A program made the translations under genes and the position numbers. 5,481 nt of DNA from an uncultured Clostridium sp. (GTDB lineage Bacteria > Bacillota > Clostridia > TANB77 > CAG-508): the NCBI GenBank assembly GCA_945874585.1, contig CAMCHB010000073.1, positions 1-5,481 on the forward strand, in the 5' to 3' direction. Below the pieces are notes generated by a model. That model was given only the letters and a program-made list of their open reading frames with translations, ran no database searches and was not told the DNA's origin. Shown in pieces: positions 1 through 5,434 of this stretch. Every line of letters begins with the position of its first letter. Within the stretch, counting starts at the first letter, position 1.

Positions 1-46
1 AGATCAGCCTCGGTCTCGTGGGCTCGGAGATGTGTATAAGAGACAG
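1..46 (+). other. Nextera i7-side adapter (artefact, not genomic)
   Basis: Positions 28-46 (AGATGTGTATAAGAGACAG) are the 19-bp Tn5 mosaic end. Positions 13-27 (GTCTCGTGGGCTCGG) are the Nextera read-2 adapter arm. Positions 5-12 (CAGCCTCG) sit where the 8-base i7 index belongs and match the published N710 index in adapter orientation. AGAT at 1-4 is the end of the P7 oligo. The run is uninterrupted and exact as I know the adapter, so this is untrimmed library sequence. Any reading frame crossing 46/47 is chimeric. Confidence 0.98.
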
Positions 47-1171
47 GTCTTAGTTGTGGCCAATGCTTTTTCAATTGAGTTATGGATGTATTTTGAAAAG
101 GGCATGTTGGTGTTATCTATCTTATGGAATGTATTGGCAATTGAGAAATTGATAGAGTATTTTGAAGGTAAGAAAAAAAGTTTATGGTTGGTATTAGGCT
201 ATTTATTATTAGCCAATTGCACTTACCAAGGAACTGTGGCTCTTTTTGTAGCTTTAGGTGTTGTTATTATTTTAAAATACGCTAAGAATTTTTGGGATTT
301 TATTCAGAAAAATATAGTAGTAGCTTTTGCCTATGCAATACCAGCTCTTTGCAATTATTTATCAATTAAAATAATATTTGCAACCGATCGAGTTGCCCAT
401 ACACAAAGTGTAATGACAGCCATTCATGCTATTATAAAGGCATTACCAAATAATATCATTCATAGTTTTGGCATTTTACCATCTTATGTATGGATTCTTT
501 TTACACTCGTTATAACAGTTTTTGTTTTGATCACACAAACATATGCAAATGGAAGACAGTTTTTCCTTAAGATAGGCCAATGGATTTATATTGGAATTGC
601 TGTTGTTTTTGCAACCGTAGCACCACAGATACTACAAGATAGTGTGTATATGGTACCAAGAGACACATATGCCATGGCTTCTTTGCCTGGATTGTTATTA
701 TTATGGGGCATTTATGATCAAACAGATAGACAACAAAAATTAGAAAAATTCATATTAGGAATTGTTTGTATCTATTTAGCTATTCAATGGATCAATTTCC
801 AAAGTCTTGCCGTGGATCATGCTCGTATGAATTATATGGATCGACAAATTGCCAATCAAATTGGACAAGCCATTACCGAATATGAACAACAGACTGGACA
901 AAAAATTGAGAAAATTGTATGTTATCAGGATCAATTTCCAAGTTGGCAATATCCAGGTTTGCGTAGCATAGGGGACGCGAATATTCGTGCTTTTTATACA
1001 GAATGGAGCAGGGTTAATATTTTAAAAATGCAATTAAACCGATATGATTTACAAGCAGGAACTAATGAAAATGAAGAATATGTAAAAAAATTTCAAGAAA
1101 AAAATTGGGATTATTATGATAAGGAACAGTTAATTTTTGAGCAAAATGTATTACATTTATGTTGTTTTTAA
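47..1171 (+). CDS. GtrII-like glucosyltransferase domain membrane protein, 5'-truncated
   Basis: This is the C-terminal 374 residues of a polytopic membrane protein; the true start lies beyond the contig. An apparent GTG start at 32 encodes MYKRQ, which is translated adapter and must be discarded. About eight hydrophobic segments are visible (native residues roughly 17-33, 46-57, 62-77, 90-110, 147-163, 177-193, 209-223, 235-250). A soluble tail of about 120 residues follows. The opening region, with a Phe/Glu-rich start, a Leu-rich helix and a Cys-Thr-Tyr-Gln-Gly (CTYQG) stretch, resembles the Firmicutes GtrII-like family (Pfam PF14264). Members of that family are thought to use polyprenyl-phosphate-linked glucose to decorate surface polysaccharide at the outer face of the membrane. 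The catalytic acidic residues of such GT-C fold enzymes usually sit in the missing N-terminus, so activity cannot be judged. The gene ends 24 bases before the DUF2142 gene and is probably co-transcribed with it. Other GT-C glycosyltransferases remain possible. Confidence 0.7.
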   Translation, partial: VLVVANAFSIELWMYFEKGMLVLSILWNVLAIEKLIEYFEGKKKSLWLVLGYLLLANCTYQGTVALFVALGVVIILKYAKNFWDFIQKNIVVAFAYAIPALCNYLSIKIIFATDRVAHTQSVMTAIHAIIKALPNNIIHSFGILPSYVWILFTLVITVFVLITQTYANGRQFFLKIGQWIYIGIAVVFATVAPQILQDSVYMVPRDTYAMASLPGLLLLWGIYDQTDRQQKLEKFILGIVCIYLAIQWINFQSLAVDHARMNYMDRQIANQIGQAITEYEQQTGQKIEKIVCYQDQFPSWQYPGLRSIGDANIRAFYTEWSRVNILKMQLNRYDLQAGTNENEEYVKKFQEKNWDYYDKEQLIFEQNVLHLCCF

Positions 1172-1183
1172 TTTGAATTAAAC

Positions 1184-1198
1184 GGAGTGAAAAAAGTG
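1184..1198 (+). promoter_or_regulatory. Ribosome-binding site that sets the DUF2142 start at the second GTG
   Basis: GGAG at 1184-1187 lies 8 bases before GTG at 1196, which is ideal spacing. The in-frame GTG at 1187 shares its first base with this Shine-Dalgarno motif and has no other one upstream. The longer start is therefore unlikely, and the protein should begin at 1196. Confidence 0.7.
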
Positions 1199-3169
1199 AA
1201 AATAAAAAAAGATGCGAAATTTTTTATTCTTTTATTGGTAGCTATTTTGGTTTTATTACTGATCAATTTGTATAAAGTAAATTTGCAAAATAGTTTTTAT
1301 GACAAGGGACATGAATTAACAGATAAAGATACTTCAACTGTTCAGAATATACAAAAGGGAGATGAAATTTGTCAAACTTTTGTAGCTAAAAAAAATCATT
1401 TATCTAGTTTAATTTTACAATTGGATCCTTTAAAATCACAAGCTAATATAAATGGAACCGTATTGTTATCTTTGCAGGATGCAGACGGAAATTCTCTTTA
1501 CGAAGAAGAAATTCCATACTTGTATATAAAGGGAAATGGAAAACATCAGATTCATTTTAAGAAGCAAGAAAATTCTGCTGAAAAAGCTTATACTATTTCA
1601 CTTAAGTTTTCCGAAATTGATGAGGGACAATCTTTTTATTCAGTCAAATATATACCATTGTCAGACACAGATAAAGAAAATGGAGAGACCAGTTTTTCTA
1701 TAAATGGAGAAAAGCAAAAGGGTAGGTTATTATATCAAGATTTATATCAAAATACGAAAAAGATAGCTTTGTATGTGGCTTTTGCCTTGGTAACAATAGG
1801 CATTGTTGTAGCTGTTTCCATTCGTATGTATTATGCCAAAAATTTAACGGTAGAAAAAGCATTCTTATATACCATTCCTGCCATTGCAATTTTATTTTTA
1901 GTAGCGATGCCATTTGGGAAAAATCATGATGAATTAACGCATTGGTTTCGTGCCTATGAGGTATCGGAAGGAGCTTTGTTAGCAGGCGAAAACGGAACAG
2001 AGGCGCCAGAAGCTGTGTATTTGGATATTAACGGAATGGATTGGGAAAAAATCAACTATCAGCAATTAGTAGAAAAAAGTAAAATTTTAATTCAAAAAGA
2101 TCAGACAGGAATTATCAACTCAACAGCTGCCGCATTTTATTCTTCAGTCCAATATATACCACAGGTAATTGGCATATGGTTGGGCAAATTGTTGAGTCAT
2201 CATATTTTAACGGTTGCATATGCCGCTAGAATTTGCAATATGATTGTAGCATTGTGCTTAACATTTTTAGCAATACGCATAACACCATTTGGTAAGAAAA
2301 TCTTCTTAGCTTTGTTGTACATTCCAATTTTAATGGAAGGTTTTACATCAATGTCACCAGATGCTTTGACCATTTCGATTGCTTATTTGTTTGTAGCTTA
2401 TGTGTTACACCTTAAATTTGATCCGAAAATTCAAAAGATTCAAGGAAAACACCGTGCGATTTTGCTACTGTTAGCTATTATATTAGCATTCTGTAAAATT
2501 GTGTATATTCCACTGGTTGGTTTATTGCTGTTGTTGCCAAAGGAGAAGTTTAAAAATGTTCCCAACAAATATATCAATATTGCGGTGATTGCTGGTATTG
2601 CAGTGATTTTAAACCTATTATGGCTTAAAATTTCAATGCATTATTTATCTGGCTATACGGGTAGTGCTTCGAAGGTTCAATTGATGCATATTTTAAAGAG
2701 TCCAATACAATATTTGCAAATGGTTCTTTACAGTTTGGATCATTATGGTAATCACTATTTGTTGCCATTGTTTGGTTCTGAACTAGGTTGGGGTGAGAAA
2801 GTCCAACTAGATAGTTTGATTCCATATGTTTTAGCATTTGGATTTGGACTTGTTGCATTATTGGATTCTACAATTAAGCAAAAATTTAGTACATGGGATA
2901 AAGTAATTATGACTCTTATTGTACTTGCCATAACAGGTCTTATCTTTACTAGCTTATATATGCAATGGACAGCCATTGATTCTACTATTATTGAAGGAGT
3001 GCAAGGACGTTATTTCTTACCATTTATGCCGTTATTAGCTATTTTAGCGGGAAGTATTGTGAAGGTAAAAAGTGAATATTCTAATGAAACATTGACAAAA
3101 GTAATCGCCATTACAGGATTGGTTGTACAGGTTGGTGTTATCATGACTATTGTTGCTGTTCATTTATAA
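1196..3169 (+). CDS. DUF2142 family polytopic membrane protein
   Basis: This is a complete protein of 657 residues when read from GTG 1196. The order is an N-terminal membrane anchor (about residues 9-26) and then an extracytoplasmic, beta-rich region of about 160 residues. A second membrane helix (about 190-208) leads into a multi-spanning domain that runs to the end. Family hallmarks of DUF2142 (Pfam PF09913) are visible: an NHDE motif at residues 243-246 followed by an aromatic/Arg stretch (HWFRAYEVSEG), a SPDALT motif near 387-392, and GVQGRYFLP near 601-609. Its polytopic layout, with an acidic motif in a loop after an early helix, is like that of GT-C glycosyltransferases. A role in surface polysaccharide or lipid-linked sugar transfer is an inference, because the family has no firmly assigned reaction. 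The upstream GtrII-like gene supports an envelope-glycan operon. No clear terminator follows it. The next promoter begins only 8 bases after the stop. Confidence 0.85.
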   Translation: MKIKKDAKFFILLLVAILVLLLINLYKVNLQNSFYDKGHELTDKDTSTVQNIQKGDEICQTFVAKKNHLSSLILQLDPLKSQANINGTVLLSLQDADGNSLYEEEIPYLYIKGNGKHQIHFKKQENSAEKAYTISLKFSEIDEGQSFYSVKYIPLSDTDKENGETSFSINGEKQKGRLLYQDLYQNTKKIALYVAFALVTIGIVVAVSIRMYYAKNLTVEKAFLYTIPAIAILFLVAMPFGKNHDELTHWFRAYEVSEGALLAGENGTEAPEAVYLDINGMDWEKINYQQLVEKSKILIQKDQTGIINSTAAAFYSSVQYIPQVIGIWLGKLLSHHILTVAYAARICNMIVALCLTFLAIRITPFGKKIFLALLYIPILMEGFTSMSPDALTISIAYLFVAYVLHLKFDPKIQKIQGKHRAILLLLAIILAFCKIVYIPLVGLLLLLPKEKFKNVPNKYINIAVIAGIAVILNLLWLKISMHYLSGYTGSASKVQLMHILKSPIQYLQMVLYSLDHYGNHYLLPLFGSELGWGEKVQLDSLIPYVLAFGFGLVALLDSTIKQKFSTWDKVIMTLIVLAITGLIFTSLYMQWTAIDSTIIEGVQGRYFLPFMPLLAILAGSIVKVKSEYSNETLTKVIAITGLVVQVGVIMTIVAVHL

Positions 3170-3176
3170 AGAAGAA

Positions 3177-3205
3177 TTGCATTTTCTGGTAATTTATGAT
3201 ACAAT
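3177..3205 (+). promoter_or_regulatory. Extended -10 promoter for the 68-codon gene
   Basis: The -35 is TTGCAT (3177-3182) and the -10 is TACAAT (3200-3205), separated by 17 bases. A TG at 3197-3198 with one base before the -10 makes an extended -10, which compensates for the weak -35. Transcription would start near 3212, leaving a leader of about 40 bases. Confidence 0.65.
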
Positions 3206-3253
3206 AAATAAGATTTAAATGATATTGTTTTACTTTAGAGAGGAGACTTCAGG

Positions 3254-3460
3254 ATGAAAACAACATTTCAAATACCAGAAAGTGTTTTACTAGAAGAAAA
3301 TGTGGTAAAACAAGAGGTAATGATTACATTACCAAAAGGTTACCGATTTGATGATTGCACAGTAGAACGGAATCAATTAAGAGTTACCATTAAACAAGAA
3401 GAGGATCAAGAACGACCTAAAATCAAAAAGGTTACTGTTGATTGTCCCCATCGGATTTGA
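3254..3460 (+). CDS. Small hypothetical protein, 68 residues
   Basis: I do not recognise this protein. It starts at ATG 3254 with a strong Shine-Dalgarno (AGAGAGGAG, 3237-3245) 8 bases upstream. It has its own promoter and is followed at once by an intrinsic terminator, so it is a single-gene transcription unit and very likely a real gene. It has no signal peptide or membrane helix and should be a cytoplasmic, charged protein. The middle (about residues 20-48) alternates hydrophobic and polar residues as beta strands would. It includes LPKGYRFDD and then NQLRVTIKQEE, which faintly recalls the LPG / N-x-L-x-I pattern of Hsp20-type beta sandwiches. At this length it would be only a fragment of that fold, so I do not assign the family. 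The C-terminus is Lys-rich and ends VDCPHRI. Confidence 0.75.
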   Translation: MKTTFQIPESVLLEENVVKQEVMITLPKGYRFDDCTVERNQLRVTIKQEEDQERPKIKKVTVDCPHRI

Positions 3461-3463
3461 AAG

Positions 3464-3497
3464 AAGCAGGGATCTACAATTGTAGGTCCTTGTTTTT
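3464..3497 (+). terminator. Intrinsic terminator of the 68-codon gene
   Basis: A stem pairs 3467-3478 with 3481-3492 (arms CAGGGATCTACA and TGTAGGTCCTTG). It has two G-T wobbles and a very tight centre (AATT), and is followed directly by five T (3493-3497). It begins four bases after the stop codon. The T tract is also the left end of the next inverted repeat. Confidence 0.8.
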
Positions 3498-3535
3498 ATA
3501 TAATAGGAAAGCAATACTTTCCTATTATATAAAAA
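3493..3535. repeat. Perfect 19-bp inverted repeat with 5-base loop
   Basis: The arm at 3493-3511 (TTTTTATATAATAGGAAAG) is exactly complementary to 3517-3535, around the loop CAATA. Each strand starts with five T and ends with five A, the reverse of the layout of an intrinsic terminator, so it is probably not one. The left T run doubles as the U tract of the terminator at 3464-3497. TATAAT occurs in both arms, one per strand, but neither has a suitably spaced -35. Function is unknown: a backup RNA structure, a protein-binding palindrome or a repeat remnant are all possible. Confidence 0.85.
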
Positions 3536-3548
3536 GCTACAATCGCAA

Positions 3549-3682
3549 GCCCTTTGAGATTTTCTCCTTTTAGTCGAAAACTCAAATCGGGCGAAAACAA
3601 ATCAAAGAAAATTTTTCAATTTTTCTTATTTGTTCTTCTTATAATCGAAAACTTAAGTGCAGTGAGAATAAATAAGAAAATT
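3549..3682. repeat. Degenerate tandem direct repeat with competing stem-loops
   Basis: This accounts for most of the gene-free stretch 3461-3799. Two related copies, 3563-3613 and 3634-3682, share TCGAAAACT (3574-3582 and 3645-3653) and end in AGAAAATT, with a two-base length difference. Three stems can form. Stem A pairs GCCC+TTTGAG+TTTTC (3549-3564, one bulged A) with GAAAA+CTCAAA+GGGC (3576-3592). Stem B pairs 3596-3611 with 3621-3634, with a two-base bulge. Stem C pairs 3621-3637 with 3664-3680 over 17 continuous pairs including wobbles. B and C share the segment 3621-3634 and exclude each other. All of it lies upstream of the aldolase promoter, so it is not part of that mRNA. A dispersed intergenic repeat element or remnant is my best reading. 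An open frame crosses it but has no ribosome-binding site. Confidence 0.6.
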
Positions 3683-3685
3683 GTA

Positions 3686-3714
3686 TTGACTTATAGAAAA
3701 CGCATGATTATAAT
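3686..3714 (+). promoter_or_regulatory. Strong sigma-A type promoter of the aldolase gene
   Basis: The -35 is TTGACT (3686-3691) and the -10 is a perfect TATAAT (3709-3714), separated by 17 bases. Transcription should start near 3721, giving a leader of about 79 bases. The near-consensus sequence fits a highly expressed glycolytic gene. Confidence 0.85.
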
Positions 3715-3725
3715 AAAGAATGAAA

Positions 3726-3766
3726 TGGGTTACAATAAACCTAACAGAATATAAGGAAGTATTCTG
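3726..3766 (+). other. Two small hairpins in the aldolase mRNA leader
   Basis: TGGGTT (3726-3731) pairs with AACCTA (3738-3743) with one wobble and a six-base loop. CAGAATA (3745-3751) pairs perfectly with TATTCTG (3760-3766) around an eight-base loop. Both lie in the predicted 5' leader, upstream of the ribosome-binding site (AGGTAGG, 3785-3791), which they leave free. They may stabilise the mRNA. They match no riboswitch class that I recognise. Confidence 0.45.
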
Positions 3767-3799
3767 AAAATACTAAAACGGAAAAGGTAGGTAAAAAAC

Positions 3800-4687
3800 A
3801 TGAATGAGAAAATGTATGAAATTATGAAAAATAAAAAAGGTTTTATTGCAGCATTGGACCAAAGTGGAGGAAGTAGTAGTAAAACTTTAAAAAATTATGG
3901 AATTGATGAAAAAGAATATAATTCAGATGAAGAAATGTTTCGTCTAATTCACGAAATGAGAAAAAGAGTTTTTACAAGCAAATCTTTTACCAATGAACAT
4001 ATTATTGGTGCTATCTTGTTTGAAAAAACTATGCTTTCAAAAGTTAATGATGAATTTACAGCTGATTACTTATGGAATGAAAAAGGAATTGTTTCTTTCT
4101 TAAAAGTAGATAAAGGACTTGCAGAAGAAGCAAATGGCGTAAAGTTAATGAAGGAAATTCCAGAATTGGATCAAGAATTGCAAGAAGCAAAAGAAAAACA
4201 TGTATTTGGTACTAAAATGAGATCTGTTATTTACGAAGCTAATACGGAAGGTATTCAAGCAATTGTAAAACAACAATTTGCTTTTGCAAAAAGAATTTGT
4301 GAGGCAGGTTTAGTACCTATTATTGAACCAGAGGTAGACATCCATGCACCTGAAAAGGAAAAATGCGAAGAGATTCTAAAAGAAGAAATTAAGAAACAAT
4401 TAGCAACATGGAATGTACAGGATAAAATTATGTTTAAATTTACAATCCCAACTGTTCCAGATCACTATTTAGATTTATATGATTATGATTGTGTGGTTCG
4501 TATTGTGGCTTTATCTGGTGGGTATGATGTAGATGAAGCTGTTGCATTATTAGCTAAGAATCATAAAATGATTGCAAGCTTTTCAAGAGCTCTTTTGCAA
4601 GACTTAAATGTTCACCAAACACAAGAAGAATTTGATAGCAAATTGCAAGAAGCTATTAAAAAAATATATGAAGCATCTATTTCATAA
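3800..4687 (+). CDS. fda: Class I fructose-bisphosphate aldolase (EC 4.1.2.13)
   Basis: It cleaves fructose 1,6-bisphosphate reversibly into dihydroxyacetone phosphate and glyceraldehyde 3-phosphate in glycolysis and gluconeogenesis, in the cytoplasm, through a metal-independent Schiff base. The 295 residues match the Staphylococcus Fda type (about 296), not the metal-dependent class II enzyme. By correspondence with animal class I aldolases the active site is complete: Asp20 in AALDQSGG, Lys102 in FLKVDKG, Lys139 in TKMR, Glu176 in IIEPE, the Schiff-base Lys213 in MFKFTIP, the phosphate-binding SGG at 239-241, and Arg263 in SFSRAL. The ATG at 3800 has a good ribosome-binding site (AGGTAGG) 8 bases upstream. 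It is transcribed from its own strong promoter and ended by the hairpin at 4720-4769, so it is a single-gene unit with possible read-through into the peroxiredoxin. The symbol fda follows Staphylococcus usage; others write fba. Confidence 0.96.
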   Translation: MNEKMYEIMKNKKGFIAALDQSGGSSSKTLKNYGIDEKEYNSDEEMFRLIHEMRKRVFTSKSFTNEHIIGAILFEKTMLSKVNDEFTADYLWNEKGIVSFLKVDKGLAEEANGVKLMKEIPELDQELQEAKEKHVFGTKMRSVIYEANTEGIQAIVKQQFAFAKRICEAGLVPIIEPEVDIHAPEKEKCEEILKEEIKKQLATWNVQDKIMFKFTIPTVPDHYLDLYDYDCVVRIVALSGGYDVDEAVALLAKNHKMIASFSRALLQDLNVHQTQEEFDSKLQEAIKKIYEASIS

Positions 4688-4719
4688 GATTTACGTTGTA
4701 AAAATATAAAATAGGATAG

Positions 4720-4769
4720 AAACATCCTCTCTATGGTTTCATAGAATACCGATAGAGAGGTGTTTTTTT
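4720..4769 (+). terminator. Aldolase terminator whose stem contains the next gene's ribosome-binding site
   Basis: CCTCTCTATGGT (4726-4737) pairs with ACC (4748-4750) and ATAGAGAGG (4752-4760), with one bulged G and a ten-base loop. AAAC (4720-4723) can add pairs with GTTT (4762-4765). Seven T (4763-4769) follow and run directly into the ATG at 4770. The right arm is also the Shine-Dalgarno of the peroxiredoxin gene (AGAGAGGTG, 4754-4762), with the T tract as its spacer. The same bases thus stop transcription and, in a read-through RNA, would hide the ribosome-binding site. Confidence 0.85.
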
Positions 4770-5349
4770 ATGGATTATGAAGTGTTGATGAATGGACATG
4801 TAAAGATAGGAGAAAGTGCTCCTTCTTTTGAATGTAGTTCTACCAAAGGAAAAATTTCACTTGAGAATTACAAAGGAAAGTGGTTGATCTTCTTTTCTTA
4901 TCCAGAAGATTTTACCCCCGTATGTACAAGCGAGATGATTGCATTTGCAATGGCATATCCCTATTGTCAAAAAATAAATACAGAAATCTTAGGACTTAGT
5001 GTAGATTCTTTGGCTGCTCATTTTGCATGGATAGAAATGATTTATCAGAAAACAGCTATTCCTATTTTATTTCCACTGATTGCAGATGCTAATGGAGAGA
5101 TTGCTAGAAAGTACGGGATGATGACAAACTCAGTGAGTTCATCCAAAGCGATTCGTAATGTATATATCTTAAATCCACGACAACAAATAAAGGCTATATT
5201 TTCGTACCCTATGGAAGTACGGTAGATTTATACCAGAACTGATACGAATGGTGCAAGCTTTGCAAGTAGAAGAAGAAAAAAAAGGAAGTATACCTGCTAA
5301 TTGGATTCCTTTTCAGCCTATTCTAAGAGATCCCAATTTTGGCAATTGA
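4770..5349 (+). pseudogene. Prx6-like peroxiredoxin, frameshifted near the C-terminus
   Basis: Peroxiredoxins reduce hydrogen peroxide and organic hydroperoxides in the cytoplasm through a peroxidatic cysteine. Here the catalytic PxxxTxxC motif is intact (Pro45, Thr49, Cys52, within PEDFTPVC), and the conserved Arg129 precedes VYILNP. The frame stops early at TAG 5223-5225 after 151 residues. Skipping one base, the C at 5220, restores VGRFIPELIRM and 42 further codons to TGA 5347-5349. That continuation includes PANW, typical of the Prx6-family C-terminal region. The repaired protein has 192 residues, close to the family's 200-220. The other cysteines are Cys22 and Cys66, and there is none in the C-terminal part, so a 1-Cys mechanism is likely but unproven. 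ATG 4770 is chosen for its Shine-Dalgarno at 4754-4762; the ATG at 4788 has none. The extra base may be a real mutation or an error in a thinly covered contig end. Confidence 0.85.
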
Positions 5350-5374
5350 ATTTTGGTAGGAAATATGCTAAAAT
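5346..5374 (+). promoter_or_regulatory. Extended -10 promoter of the last gene
   Basis: The -35 is TTGAAT (5346-5351), overlapping the restored stop codon of the peroxiredoxin. The -10 is TAAAAT (5369-5374) after 17 bases, with TG at 5366-5367 making an extended -10. Transcription would start near 5381, about 20 bases before the start codon. Confidence 0.75.
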
Positions 5375-5402
5375 AAAGAAAGTTTACGAAGGTGGTGAAC
5401 GT

Positions 5403-5434
5403 ATGACCTTAGAATTTATTGATCAATATTTAGA
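5403..5434 (+). CDS. Start of an unidentified gene, truncated by the adapter
   Basis: ATG 5403 follows a strong Shine-Dalgarno (AAGGTGG, 5389-5395) at 7 bases and a good promoter, so this is a genuine gene start. Only ten native residues remain (MTLEFIDQYL), too few to name a product. Translation continues open into the adapter and would append an artefactual tail containing LLYTSDAAD. That tail must not be used for similarity searches. Confidence 0.7.

Noticed and set aside
32..46. GTG start giving the first membrane protein the N-terminus MYKRQ
   Set aside because: These codons are the Tn5 mosaic end of the sequencing adapter, not genomic DNA.
1698..1913. Open frame of 71 codons on the - strand
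   Set aside because: It is a shadow of the DUF2142 gene, with no promoter, ribosome-binding site or recognisable motif.
2625..2976. Two overlapping open frames on the - strand
   Set aside because: Both lie wholly inside the conserved DUF2142 coding region and have no signals of their own.
3695..3708. Possible CcpA (cre) site between -35 and -10 of the aldolase promoter
   Set aside because: The left half resembles the consensus but the right half does not (about 9 of 14 positions by eye), too weak to annotate.
3554..3754. 66-codon open frame on the + strand starting at TTG
   Set aside because: It has no ribosome-binding site, runs through the stem-loop repeats and continues over the aldolase promoter. 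Its repeated peptide pattern just reflects the direct repeat.
3720..3799. Riboswitch in the aldolase leader
   Set aside because: There are only two short hairpins, no conserved riboswitch core, and no stem hiding the ribosome-binding site.
4690..4717. Possible promoter for the peroxiredoxin (TTTACG, 16 bases, TAGGAT)
   Set aside because: Both boxes have two mismatches and there is no extended -10. It is mentioned only because no better one is seen.
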